Of a DNA stretch of 47,511 bases, positions 26,657-35,136 are shown in pieces. This DNA is from an uncultured Bacteroidales bacterium. GTDB lineage: Bacteria; Bacteroidota; Bacteroidia; Bacteroidales; Bacteroidaceae. The translations under genes were made by a program, and so were the position numbers. The number at the start of each line of letters is the position of its first letter. Position 1 is the first letter of the stretch. Where the stretch lies: NCBI GenBank assembly GCA_902760965.1, contig CACWIN010000011.1, positions 1-47,511 of the forward strand, in the 5' to 3' direction. The notes below the pieces were generated by a model that saw only the letters and a list, made by a program, of their open reading frames with translations, did not search any database and was not told the origin of the DNA.

Positions 26657-27637
26657 ATGAAAAAACGTGTTCTTGTAACATACAACATGTTCCGCACAGG
26701 ATATGCGGAACTGATAAAAAAGTATGATGTAACATTCCCGCCAGAGGGCCGTGAGACTTTCACATATGATGAGGTGTATGAAATGCTCCCGGAGTATGAT
26801 GTACTCCAGTCCATGTTCAATTTCCCGGTTGACCGCAAGCTTATGGAGCGCGGCCTGCCCCGTCTGGAACTGGTAAGCAACTACGCCGTAGGATTTGACA
26901 ATATAGATATTCCCACAGCAACCGAGCTTGGCATTGCCGTTACGAATACCCCGGGCCCCGTAACAGAGCCCACCGCCGACCTGGCATTCGGACTGATGCT
27001 GGCAGTAGCACGCCGCATTACCGACGTTGACCGCCGCCTACGCATTCCTGGCGCTCTGGAGTGGACACTTCTGGCCAATCTGGGATACTCACTTGGAGGC
27101 AAGACACTGGGTATTTTGGGTATGGGACGTATAGGCCAGGCTCTGGCACGTCGCGCCAAGGCCAGCTGTATGAAGGTAATCTATCACAACCGTCATCGCG
27201 TAAGCCCCGAGATTGAAAAGGAGTACGATGCCACATACGTTGAGTTCAACGAGCTGCTCAAGACATCCGATTTCATATCGGTCAACGTACCCTACTCCAA
27301 GGATACATGGCACCTGATTGGCAAGGAGCAGATAGAGCTCATGAAACCCACCGCAATACTTGTCAATACAGCACGCGGTCCTATAGTTGATGAGCTTGCC
27401 CTGGCCGACGCCCTTAAGAACAAGCGTATCTGGGGTGCAGGACTGGATGTGTTTGAGTTTGGCGACAAGGTAAGTCCCGAGATACTGGCATGTGAGAACG
27501 CAGTCATCACCCCTCATGTGGGCACACAGACATACGATGTCCGCAATGAGATGGCCGAGTTCGTGTCACGCAACATCATCAACTTCTATGAGGGTGGTCC
27601 TGTTGCATTCGTAAACAAGGTTGAGAGAAAGAAATAA
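26657..27637 (+). CDS. NAD(P)-dependent D-2-hydroxyacid dehydrogenase
   Basis: This 326-residue soluble enzyme belongs to the D-isomer 2-hydroxyacid dehydrogenases, which interconvert 2-oxo acids and D-2-hydroxy acids. It has the catalytic-domain start, the Rossmann loop LGILGMGRIGQALARRA (~150-166), the substrate-binding arginine in NTARGPIVDE, the glutamate in GLDVFEFGDKVSPE and the proton-donor histidine in ITPHVG. The sequence is closest in style to glyoxylate/hydroxypyruvate reductases, but the substrate cannot be fixed from motifs. The stop overlaps the prfA ATG by one base (TAATG), so translation is probably coupled to release factor 1. Confidence 0.88.
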   Translation: MKKRVLVTYNMFRTGYAELIKKYDVTFPPEGRETFTYDEVYEMLPEYDVLQSMFNFPVDRKLMERGLPRLELVSNYAVGFDNIDIPTATELGIAVTNTPGPVTEPTADLAFGLMLAVARRITDVDRRLRIPGALEWTLLANLGYSLGGKTLGILGMGRIGQALARRAKASCMKVIYHNRHRVSPEIEKEYDATYVEFNELLKTSDFISVNVPYSKDTWHLIGKEQIELMKPTAILVNTARGPIVDELALADALKNKRIWGAGLDVFEFGDKVSPEILACENAVITPHVGTQTYDVRNEMAEFVSRNIINFYEGGPVAFVNKVERKK

Positions 27638-28746
27638 TGGGTACACAGGACAGCCTGCTTGACAAACTTGACGGTCTGGAGGCACGCTTCCAGGAGGTTA
27701 GTCTGCTCATAACAGACCCGTCCGTGATAGCCGATATGAAACGGTTCGTAAAACTGAACCGTGAGTACCGTGACCTGGAGCCAGTGGTTGCAGCCCGCAA
27801 GGAGTACATCCAGCTGCAAAAAAGCATTGAGGAGGCGCGTGAACTGCTCTCCGAGAATGACCCTGAGATGCGCCAGATGGCACGTGAGGAACTTGACAGC
27901 GCCACTGCACGCCTACCCCAGCTTGAAGAGGAGATAAAGCAGATGCTCATACCTGCCGATCCTCAGGATGACAAGGATGTGATAATGGAGATACGCGGCG
28001 GCACAGGCGGTGACGAGGCTGCCCTGTTTGCAGGCGACCTGTTCCGCATGTACTGCAAGTTCTGTGAGGCCAAAGGCTGGAAATACGCAGTATCATCATG
28101 TTCCGAAGGTGCATCGGGAGGATATAAGGAGATAATATTCACCGTAACTGGTGAAAAAGTATACGGAACGCTCAAATATGAGTCCGGCGTACACCGCGTA
28201 CAGCGCGTGCCTGTTACCGAAACCCAGGGCCGCATCCATACATCGGCAGCCACGGTTGCCGTTCTGCCCGAAGCCGATGCCTTTGAGGTGGAGATAAACG
28301 AAGGCGAGATAAAGTGGGATACATTCCGAAGCGGCGGTGCCGGCGGCCAGAACGTGAACAAGGTAGAGTCCGGGGTAAGACTCCGTTACAATTGGAAAAA
28401 TCCCAACACCGGAGTCGTCGAGGAGATCCTCATTGAATGTACCGAGACCCGTGACCAGCCCAAGAACAAGGAGCGTGCGCTCTCACGTCTGCGCACCATG
28501 ATTTATGACCGCGAGCATCAGAAGTACATGGATGACATAGCAGCCCGCCGTAAGACAATGGTATCAACCGGTGACCGTTCGGCCAAGATCCGCACATACA
28601 ACTTCCCGCAGGGTCGCATAACCGATCACCGCATCAATTACACCATCTACAATCTGCCGGCATTCATGGACGGCGACATACAGGACTGCATAGACAAGCT
28701 TACCATAGCTGAGAATGCAGAGCGCATGAAAGAGTCAGACATGTAA
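27637..28746 (+). CDS. prfA: peptide chain release factor 1
   Basis: RF1 ends translation at UAA and UAG. The 369-residue protein has the stop-codon-recognition tripeptide PVT in VQRVPVTETQGR, which marks RF1 rather than RF2 (which has SPF). It also has the peptidyl-hydrolysis motif GGQ in RSGGAGGQNVNKVESG (~235). No frameshift site of the kind found in prfB is present. It sits between a dehydrogenase (1-base overlap) and pyrF (24-nt gap). Confidence 0.96.
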   Translation: MGTQDSLLDKLDGLEARFQEVSLLITDPSVIADMKRFVKLNREYRDLEPVVAARKEYIQLQKSIEEARELLSENDPEMRQMAREELDSATARLPQLEEEIKQMLIPADPQDDKDVIMEIRGGTGGDEAALFAGDLFRMYCKFCEAKGWKYAVSSCSEGASGGYKEIIFTVTGEKVYGTLKYESGVHRVQRVPVTETQGRIHTSAATVAVLPEADAFEVEINEGEIKWDTFRSGGAGGQNVNKVESGVRLRYNWKNPNTGVVEEILIECTETRDQPKNKERALSRLRTMIYDREHQKYMDDIAARRKTMVSTGDRSAKIRTYNFPQGRITDHRINYTIYNLPAFMDGDIQDCIDKLTIAENAERMKESDM

Positions 28747-28770
28747 AGAAAATTCATAAAAATAACCAAT

Positions 28771-29586
28771 ATGACAAGAGACGAACTTTATGCCAACATC
28801 AAACGCAAGAAATCATTCCTGTGCGTAGGTCTTGACACCGATCTCAAAAAGATTCCTGAGCATCTGCTCAAGGAGGAGGATCCAATATTCGCATTCAACA
28901 AGGCGATAATTGATGCAACCGCCGACTACTGCGTTGCATACAAGCCCAATCTGGCATTCTACGAGAGCGCAGGCCTGAAAGGCATGCAGGCTCTTTACAG
29001 GACAATAGATTATATCCGCACCAATTACCCGGACCAGTTCATCATAGCCGACGCCAAACGCGGTGACATAGGCAACACCTCAATGATGTATGCCGACAGC
29101 TTCTTTACCGAGATGAACGTTGACGCCGTAACCGTTGCACCTTATATGGGCGAGGACAGCGTGACACCGTTCCTGGGACATGACGGCCGCTGGGTAATCC
29201 TGCTGGCCCTGACCAGCAACAAGGGTGCAGCCGATTTCCAGTACACTCACGACACGCAAGGCACACCTCTGTACCAAAAGGTGCTGGCCAAGTCACTTGA
29301 ATGGGGCGGAAATGCCGACAACATGATGTATGTGGTTGGCGCCACACGCGCCGAGATGCTGACTGACATCCGCAAGACAGTACCCGACAGTTTCCTGCTG
29401 GTTCCCGGCATAGGAGCCCAGGGCGGATCTCTGGCCGATGTCTGCAAATACGGCCTTAACAGCAAATGCGGTCTGATAGTAAACAGCAGCCGTGCAATAA
29501 TTTACGCCGACAAGACGGAGAACTTTGCTCAGGTGGCCCGCGCCAAAGCTTTGGAGGTTCAGCAGGAAATGGCGCAGTACCTTTAA
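28771..29586 (+). CDS. pyrF: orotidine 5'-phosphate decarboxylase
   Basis: PyrF converts OMP to UMP, the last step of de novo pyrimidine synthesis. The 271-residue length fits the longer subgroup of the family. Visible motifs are [25 protein letters not shown], the catalytic [14 protein letters not shown] (~91-104) with its Lys-Asp pair, and the phosphate-binding end [11 protein letters not shown] and [10 protein letters not shown]. It is the last gene of its group. The region behind it holds a hexamer-based inverted repeat and then the lpxD promoter. Confidence 0.95.
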   Translation: MTRDELYANIKRKKSFLCVGLDTDLKKIPEHLLKEEDPIFAFNKAIIDATADYCVAYKPNLAFYESAGLKGMQALYRTIDYIRTNYPDQFIIADAKRGDIGNTSMMYADSFFTEMNVDAVTVAPYMGEDSVTPFLGHDGRWVILLALTSNKGAADFQYTHDTQGTPLYQKVLAKSLEWGGNADNMMYVVGATRAEMLTDIRKTVPDSFLLVPGIGAQGGSLADVCKYGLNSKCGLIVNSSRAIIYADKTENFAQVARAKALEVQQEMAQYL

Positions 29587-29589
29587 ACC

Positions 29590-29679
29590 TTAGCGTTGGC
29601 TTTGGCGTTGGCCTCATAAGCGGTCCTTTGGCCCGAATGCCACGCACCGGATGGTAGCCAACGCCAACGCCAACGCCAA
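29590..29679. repeat. intergenic inverted repeat built from GCCAAC hexamers
   Basis: Left arm 29590-29612 and right arm 29657-29679 match as reverse complements at 20 of 23 positions, with a perfect 13-bp inner stem, CTTTGGCGTTGGC / GCCAACGCCAAAG. The spacer is 44 nt. It begins 4 nt after the pyrF stop. It has no T run, so it is not a standard terminator, but the RNA hairpin could still stabilise or end the pyrF message. Confidence 0.75.
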
Positions 29680-29720
29680 AGTTAATGTCTGCTAATATTA
29701 CAGAATCTGAACAATTTTAC

Positions 29721-29728
29721 TATATTTG
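29721..29728 (+). promoter_or_regulatory. -7 box for the lpx operon
   Basis: TATATTTG matches TAnnTTTG. A transcript from it would begin near 29735, which leaves about 24 nt to the ATG at 29759 and too little room for the alternative ATG at 29744. No clear -33 box is seen. Confidence 0.6.
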
Positions 29729-29758
29729 CAAGTCTTATAGAAATTGCAGATCAAAAGC

Positions 29759-30802
29759 ATGGAATTTACAGCAAAACAGATAGCGGAATTTCTGGGCGGC
29801 ATCGTTGACGGCAACGAGAATGCGATTGTCCACACTTTCGCCAAAATTGAGGAGGGTGTACCTGGTGCACTCTCTTTTCTTTCTAATGTTAAGTACACCC
29901 ATTACCTATATTCAACCCAGTCAAGCGTAGTCCTGGTAAACAAGGATTTCAAGCCTGAGCAGCCAGTTAGCGCCACTTTGATCAGGGTTGACAACGCCTA
30001 CGAGAGCCTGGCCAAACTCATGTCACTGTACGCATCCATGAAACCCGGCCGTACAGGCATCAGCTCGCTGGCATCGGTATCGGACAAGGCAAAAATAGGC
30101 CAGAACGTATACATAGGTCCATTCTCGGTCATAGAGGATGGTGCCGTGATAGGCGACAACACCCAGATTTACCCTCACGTAATTGTAGGCGAAGGCGCAA
30201 GCGTTGGTGCCGGCTGTATCCTTTATCCTCATGTAACCATCTACTACGGATGCAAGATAGGCAACCGTTGCACTTTGCATGCAGGCAGCGTTATCGGTGC
30301 CGACGGATTTGGTTTTGCCCCCACGCAAAACGGCTACAACAAGATTCCGCAGATAGGAATTGTAGAAGTGGAGGATGACGTAGAAATAGGCGCCAACACC
30401 TGCATTGACCGTTCCACCATGGGCCGGACCATTGTCCACAAGGGCGTAAAACTTGACAATCTCGTTCAGATTGCCCACAACGTGGAGATTGGCGAGAACA
30501 CCGTCATGTCGGCCCAGACAGGTGTAGCCGGATCAAGCAAGGTTGGTTCATGGTGCATGGTTGGAGGTCAGGTAGGCATTTCGGGCCACCTCACCATAGG
30601 AAACAAGGTCAATGTAGGAGCACAGACCGGTATCATAAGCAATATAGCTGACGGCGAAGGAGTAATGGGATATCCATCAATAGGATACCGCAACTTTCTG
30701 CGCTCATCACTGTTATTCAGGGATCTTCCTGAAATGAGCAAGACCGTAAGCCAACTCAAAAAAGAAATAGAAGAACTCAAAGCCCAGCTTGCAAGCAAGT
30801 AA
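29759..30802 (+). CDS. lpxD: UDP-3-O-(3-hydroxyacyl)glucosamine N-acyltransferase
   Basis: LpxD adds the N-linked hydroxyacyl chain in lipid A synthesis, using acyl-ACP. The 347-residue protein has an N-terminal uridine-binding domain ([29 protein letters not shown]) and a left-handed beta-helix of hexapeptide repeats ([20 protein letters not shown] onward), with the catalytic histidine in [14 protein letters not shown] and a C-terminal helix. I chose ATG 29759 over 29744 because of the promoter position and the family N-terminus. It is the first gene of lpxD-lpxC/fabZ-lpxA, followed after 23 nt by the fusion gene. Confidence 0.95.
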   Translation: MEFTAKQIAEFLGGIVDGNENAIVHTFAKIEEGVPGALSFLSNVKYTHYLYSTQSSVVLVNKDFKPEQPVSATLIRVDNAYESLAKLMSLYASMKPGRTGISSLASVSDKAKIGQNVYIGPFSVIEDGAVIGDNTQIYPHVIVGEGASVGAGCILYPHVTIYYGCKIGNRCTLHAGSVIGADGFGFAPTQNGYNKIPQIGIVEVEDDVEIGANTCIDRSTMGRTIVHKGVKLDNLVQIAHNVEIGENTVMSAQTGVAGSSKVGSWCMVGGQVGISGHLTIGNKVNVGAQTGIISNIADGEGVMGYPSIGYRNFLRSSLLFRDLPEMSKTVSQLKKEIEELKAQLASK

Positions 30803-30825
30803 AGCTTTAAGATATACATCGTAAC

Positions 30826-32214
30826 ATGTACAAACAAAAGACTTTAAAGAGTAGTTTCTCACTTAGCGGCAAGGGACTTCACACTGGTCTTGACCTGACC
30901 GTGACATTCAATCCAGCTCCAGCCGACTACGGATATAAGATACAGAGAACCGACCTTGACAGCCAGCCCATAATAGAGGCTTATGCCGAGAACGTTCGTG
31001 AAACCCAACGCGGAACCGTGCTGTTTAAAGGCAATGTCAAGGTCAGCACCGTAGAACATGGTCTGGCCGCCCTCTATGCCGCAGGAATTGACAACTGCCA
31101 TATTGAGGTGAACGGCCCCGAATTCCCAATACTTGACGGCAGCGCCATTGAGTACGTGGAAAACATCCAGAAGGTTGGAATAAAAGAATTGGACGCACTT
31201 AAGGACTTTTATGTTGTCAAGAACAAGATTGAAGTCAAGGACGAGAGTACCGGTTCGTCCATAATCCTGCTCCCGGACAACGAGTTCAGTGTAAACGTAC
31301 TTATTTCGTACGAGTCCAAGATACTGTACAACCAGTACGCTTCGCTCGATGACATGCGTGATTTCCCCACCGAGATAGCCAAAAGCCGCACATTTGTATT
31401 TGTACGTGAAATTGAGCCTCTGCTTGGTGTTGGACTTATCAAGGGTGGCGACCTGGACAACGCTATAGTAATATATGAGCGCGAGATGCCTCAGGATAGG
31501 TATGACAAGATATGCGAGATAATGGGTGTTCCCACAATGGATGCCACCAAGCTGGGTTACATCATGCACAAGCCCTTGCAGTGGGACAACGAGCCCGCCC
31601 GTCATAAACTGCTTGACATTATTGGTGACCTTGCCCTGGTTGGCAAACCCATCAAGGGCCGCATCATTGCCACCCGTCCCGGACACACCATCAACAACAA
31701 GTTTGCCCGCATTCTGCGCAAGAACATAATACTGAACGATGTTCAGGCTCCTGCATATGACCCGTCCATACCACCTGTAATGAACCTGCAGCAGATCCAG
31801 GCAGTAATGCCTCACCGGTTCCCCATGCAGCTTCTGGACAAGGTCATAGCACTTACAGACCTTTATGCCGAGGGTGTCAAGAACGTGACCAACAACGAGT
31901 TCTTCTTTCTGGGACACTTCCCGGAACATCCAATCATGCCCGGCGTGCTCATTATTGAGGCCATGGCACAATTGGGAGGAACACTAGCACTTCAGTACAC
32001 CGACGAACCCAAGGAATACGAGGCCATGTTCGTAAAGATAGACAACACCCGTTTCCGTCAGGCGGTAGTACCCGGCGACACCCTTCTTATGCGTGTCGTA
32101 AGAACCGCGCCCATACGTCATAACATATTATCAATCAAAGGATACGCCTTTGTAGCCGACAAATTGGTTGCAGAGTCAGAATTCATGGTTCAAATTGTAA
32201 AAAGAGATAACTGA
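30826..32214 (+). CDS. lpxC-fabZ: bifunctional UDP-3-O-acyl-GlcNAc deacetylase / 3-hydroxyacyl-ACP dehydratase
   Basis: The 462-residue protein joins two enzymes. Residues ~1-300 are the zinc deacetylase LpxC, the committed step of lipid A synthesis, with [21 protein letters not shown] and the zinc-binding [14 protein letters not shown]. Residues ~315-462 are the dehydratase FabZ with [13 protein letters not shown] and the active-site [19 protein letters not shown]. This fusion is known in Bacteroidota and links fatty-acid elongation to lipid A output. Its TGA overlaps the lpxA ATG by one base. Confidence 0.96.
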   Translation: MYKQKTLKSSFSLSGKGLHTGLDLTVTFNPAPADYGYKIQRTDLDSQPIIEAYAENVRETQRGTVLFKGNVKVSTVEHGLAALYAAGIDNCHIEVNGPEFPILDGSAIEYVENIQKVGIKELDALKDFYVVKNKIEVKDESTGSSIILLPDNEFSVNVLISYESKILYNQYASLDDMRDFPTEIAKSRTFVFVREIEPLLGVGLIKGGDLDNAIVIYEREMPQDRYDKICEIMGVPTMDATKLGYIMHKPLQWDNEPARHKLLDIIGDLALVGKPIKGRIIATRPGHTINNKFARILRKNIILNDVQAPAYDPSIPPVMNLQQIQAVMPHRFPMQLLDKVIALTDLYAEGVKNVTNNEFFFLGHFPEHPIMPGVLIIEAMAQLGGTLALQYTDEPKEYEAMFVKIDNTRFRQAVVPGDTLLMRVVRTAPIRHNILSIKGYAFVADKLVAESEFMVQIVKRDN

Positions 32215-32987
32215 TGATTAGCCCGTTAGCATATGTTGACCCCTCAGCCCAGATAGGCGAGAATGTTGAAATAGGCCCGTTCTGTTTCATTGACAAGAAC
32301 GTGGTGATAGGAAACGACAATGTCCTTATGCCTCACGTGAACGTCATGTACGGTTCCCGTATAGGCAACGGCAACACCATTCACCCCGGAGCCGTCATTG
32401 GAGGCATACCTCAGGACCTGAAATTTGTTGGCGAGGATACTATTGCCCAGATAGGCGATAACAACAAGATACGTGAAAACGTAACCATTAACCGTGGTAC
32501 CGCATCAAAAGGCAAGACTGTTGTAGGTAACAACAACCTCCTTATGGAGAACATGCATGTAGCACATGACTGCGTTATAGGAAACAACTGCATACTTGGC
32601 AACAGCACCAAGATTGCCGGCGAAGTTGTAATTGACGATTTTGCCATCCTGAGCGCCTGCGTCCTTATACATCAGTTCTGCCATGTTGGAGGACATGTAA
32701 TGATTCAAGGCGGATCCGGCTGCAGCAAGGATATACCTCCCTACATAATAGGCGGCCGTCATCCATTGGTTTATGCTGGCCTTAATATTGTAGGACTGCG
32801 CCGTCGCGGGTTTGCCGAGGATACCATCGAGGCCATTCACAACGCATACCGCACCCTTTATCAGAACGGACTTAACGTAAGCCAGGCTATAGCTGCCCTA
32901 AAGGAAGACCCCATTTCAAAGTATCCCGAGGTGCAGTACATAATCAGGTTTGTGGAGAGTTCAGAGAGAGGAATTGTTAGAGACTGA
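32214..32987 (+). CDS. lpxA: UDP-N-acetylglucosamine acyltransferase
   Basis: LpxA performs the first acyl transfer of lipid A synthesis in the cytoplasm. The 257-residue protein is a left-handed beta-helix of hexapeptide repeats starting PLAYVDPSAQIGENVEIGPF, with the active-site histidine in NMHVAHDCVIGNN and the conserved GIPQDLKFVGE. The C-terminal helical domain includes GLNIVGLRRRGF. Length is typical. The start codon overlaps the stop of lpxC-fabZ by one base. Confidence 0.96.
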   Translation: MISPLAYVDPSAQIGENVEIGPFCFIDKNVVIGNDNVLMPHVNVMYGSRIGNGNTIHPGAVIGGIPQDLKFVGEDTIAQIGDNNKIRENVTINRGTASKGKTVVGNNNLLMENMHVAHDCVIGNNCILGNSTKIAGEVVIDDFAILSACVLIHQFCHVGGHVMIQGGSGCSKDIPPYIIGGRHPLVYAGLNIVGLRRRGFAEDTIEAIHNAYRTLYQNGLNVSQAIAALKEDPISKYPEVQYIIRFVESSERGIVRD

Positions 32988-33004
32988 TTTTAAAAGAAAA
33001 AGCT

Positions 33005-33574
33005 ATGATATACAGATTCATTTTCATTTCCGATGAGGTCGATGACTTTTATCGTGAAATCCAGATCAGTTCATCTGCATCGTTCCTGGATTTCAGCAAT
33101 GCCATTCTAAAATCTGTAGGATACCCCGATGACCAGATGACATCGTTCTTTATCTGCGAGGACAACTGGGAAAAACGTGAAGAGATTACGCGCGAGGAGA
33201 TGAGTACAAGCTCCGAAGTGGATAATTTTGTCATGGCCGATACCCCGCTTGACGAACTGATTGAGGACGAAAAACAGCGCTTGATATATGTGTTCGACCC
33301 TTTAACCGAACGATGCTTTTTTATTGAATTAAAGGAGATTATAACAGGCAAGACTCTTAAAGAGGCCGTATGTACCGCAAGTCAGGGCAATCCTCCCAAA
33401 CAGACTGTCGATTTTGATGAGGTAGCCAAAGCCAATCCAGTCCTTGACGTTGACGAAAACTTTTATGGCGACGAAGGATTCGATTCCGATGAGCTTGACG
33501 AGGAGGGATTCGGCATGGAAGGCGGCGAAGGAGGAGGCACTGTCAGCCTGGATTCCATTGACGACCTTTATTAA
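33005..33574 (+). CDS. uncharacterised acidic protein, pRiA4b ORF-3-like
   Basis: The 189-residue protein begins MIYRFIFISDEVDDFYREIQ and has features of the plasmid pRiA4b ORF-3-like family: an early strand-rich domain, TSFFICEDNWEKREEIT and RLIYVFDPLTERCFFIEL. The last ~50 residues are very acidic with a glycine run (EGFGMEGGEGGGTVSLDS) and are probably disordered. It follows lpxA by 17 nt and touches miaA, so it belongs to the operon. No function is known to me. There is no signal peptide or membrane segment, so it is probably cytoplasmic. Confidence 0.75.
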   Translation: MIYRFIFISDEVDDFYREIQISSSASFLDFSNAILKSVGYPDDQMTSFFICEDNWEKREEITREEMSTSSEVDNFVMADTPLDELIEDEKQRLIYVFDPLTERCFFIELKEIITGKTLKEAVCTASQGNPPKQTVDFDEVAKANPVLDVDENFYGDEGFDSDELDEEGFGMEGGEGGGTVSLDSIDDLY

Positions 33575-34495
33575 GTGAAGAGCTTAGTCATCATATTAGG
33601 ACCAACCGGCGTGGGAAAGACAGAATTGTGCCTGACCCTCGCCGGTTTGTTTCATTCACCCATCATTTCGGCCGACTCAAGGCAGATGTATGCCGACATT
33701 CCCATATGTACGGCGGCGCCAACCCAAGCCGAAAAAGAGAAAGTGGAGCATTACCTGGTTGGGAACCTTGAAATTGATGACTATTACAGTGCCGCAAGGT
33801 ACGAAGAAGATGTACTGGCGCTAGCGGATAGGCTATTCGCATCCCATGACATACTACTCGTCACAGGTGGGTCAATGATGTACATAGATGCCCTGTGCTA
33901 TGGTATAGACCAGATTCCCACCATTCCGGATGACATACGCAAGCCACTTTTGGAGCGTTATGAGAGCCAAGGATTGGACAATCTGGTACAGGAACTCAAA
34001 CTGCTTGATCCAACCTACTACAAACAGGTGGATCGCCGCAATCCTAAGCGCGTTTTGCACGCTTTGGAGGTATGTTACCTGACCGGACACCCCTACTCTG
34101 ACCTGCGCAAAGGACACAAGGCGGACCGTCCGTTCAACATAGTACGCATCGGTCTTACCCGTCCGCGTGAAGAGCTGTATGAACGGATAAACCGGCGCGT
34201 TGACAAGATGATTCAGAACGGTCTGATTGACGAGGCGCGACGAATGTACCCGCTCAAGGGTCTCAACTCGCTCAATACCGTGGGCATGAAAGAGTTGTTC
34301 AACTGGATGGACGGTGCACTTACCCCGGAGGGCAAGCCCTGGACTCTGGAATTTGCCATTGACAAGATCAAACAGAACACCCGCATCTATTCACGCAAGC
34401 AGATGACATGGTTTAAACGCGACCCGGAAACACGTTGGTTTAACCCCGATGACGTTCAGTCTATAATTGATTATATAAAGGACAAGACATGCTGA
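33575..34495 (+). CDS. miaA: tRNA dimethylallyltransferase
   Basis: MiaA adds a dimethylallyl group to A37 of tRNAs that read codons starting with U. The 306-residue protein has the P-loop GPTGVGKTEL (~9-18), SADSRQMYADI, VTGGSMMYIDAL and the C-terminal TRIYSRKQMTWF-type segment (here NTRIYSRKQMTWFKRD). The start is GTG, placed immediately after the TAA of the preceding gene with no gap, which suggests re-initiation by terminating ribosomes. The last seven bases overlap the next gene. Confidence 0.94.
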   Translation: MKSLVIILGPTGVGKTELCLTLAGLFHSPIISADSRQMYADIPICTAAPTQAEKEKVEHYLVGNLEIDDYYSAARYEEDVLALADRLFASHDILLVTGGSMMYIDALCYGIDQIPTIPDDIRKPLLERYESQGLDNLVQELKLLDPTYYKQVDRRNPKRVLHALEVCYLTGHPYSDLRKGHKADRPFNIVRIGLTRPREELYERINRRVDKMIQNGLIDEARRMYPLKGLNSLNTVGMKELFNWMDGALTPEGKPWTLEFAIDKIKQNTRIYSRKQMTWFKRDPETRWFNPDDVQSIIDYIKDKTC

Positions 34496-35100
34496 TAAGA
34501 CTATACGAAAAGAATCCAAGCCAGCGCGATATAGACCGCGTTCTGGACATCCTGAACGGAGGAGGCGTAATTGTATTCCCCACCGATACGGCGTACGCAC
34601 TTGGCTGCCACGCCTTAAAGGAACGCCCTATAGAACGTATCTGCAAGATAAAGGGCATGAACCCTCAAAAGCACCGTTTCTCCATAGTGTGCTATGACCT
34701 GAGCGACATAAGTCAGTATGTCCAGATAGACAACGCCACTTTCAAGACAATGAAACGCAACCTGCCCGGCCCGTTCACCTTTGTACTGCGTGCCGGCAGC
34801 CGTCTGCCCAAGATATTCAGCAACCGCAAGGAGGTTGGAATACGCGTCCCAGACAACGATATAACACGCGAGATATGCCGCCAACTGGGCGCTCCCCTGC
34901 TCTCCACCACCGTTCCTTACGATGAGTCCGATGATATAGGCTACCTTACCGATCCGGAACTCATTGACGAACGTCTGGGCGATGATGTGGATCTTGTAAT
35001 AAACGGAGGACCTGGAGGGTTTGAGTACTCCACCGTTGTTTATTGCGTAGATGGTGACCAGGAGATAATACGTCAGGGAAAAGGAGTCCTTGACGAGTGA
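34489..35100 (+). CDS. YrdC/Sua5-family protein, probable threonylcarbamoyl-AMP synthase
   Basis: The 203-residue single-domain protein belongs to the YrdC/Sua5/YciO family. TsaC members make threonylcarbamoyl-AMP for t6A at tRNA position 37. Motifs are GGVIVFPTDTAYALGCHA, RICKIKGMNPQKHRFSIV, NLPGPFTFVLRAG, VGIRVPDN and APLLSTTVPYDE. The sequence looks somewhat more YciO-like than TsaC-like, so activity is not certain. It overlaps miaA by 7 nt, joining two possible A37-modification genes in one operon. Confidence 0.82.
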   Translation: MLIRLYEKNPSQRDIDRVLDILNGGGVIVFPTDTAYALGCHALKERPIERICKIKGMNPQKHRFSIVCYDLSDISQYVQIDNATFKTMKRNLPGPFTFVLRAGSRLPKIFSNRKEVGIRVPDNDITREICRQLGAPLLSTTVPYDESDDIGYLTDPELIDERLGDDVDLVINGGPGGFEYSTVVYCVDGDQEIIRQGKGVLDE

Positions 35101-35136
35101 TTCTTACATCAACAATAATAGAATAACATACAGATT

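Noticed and set aside
30859-31971. A 370-codon open frame on the minus strand opposite lpxC-fabZ.
   Set aside because: It is exactly antisense to a clearly conserved gene and its translation shows no family motifs. Long antisense frames arise from codon bias in the real gene.
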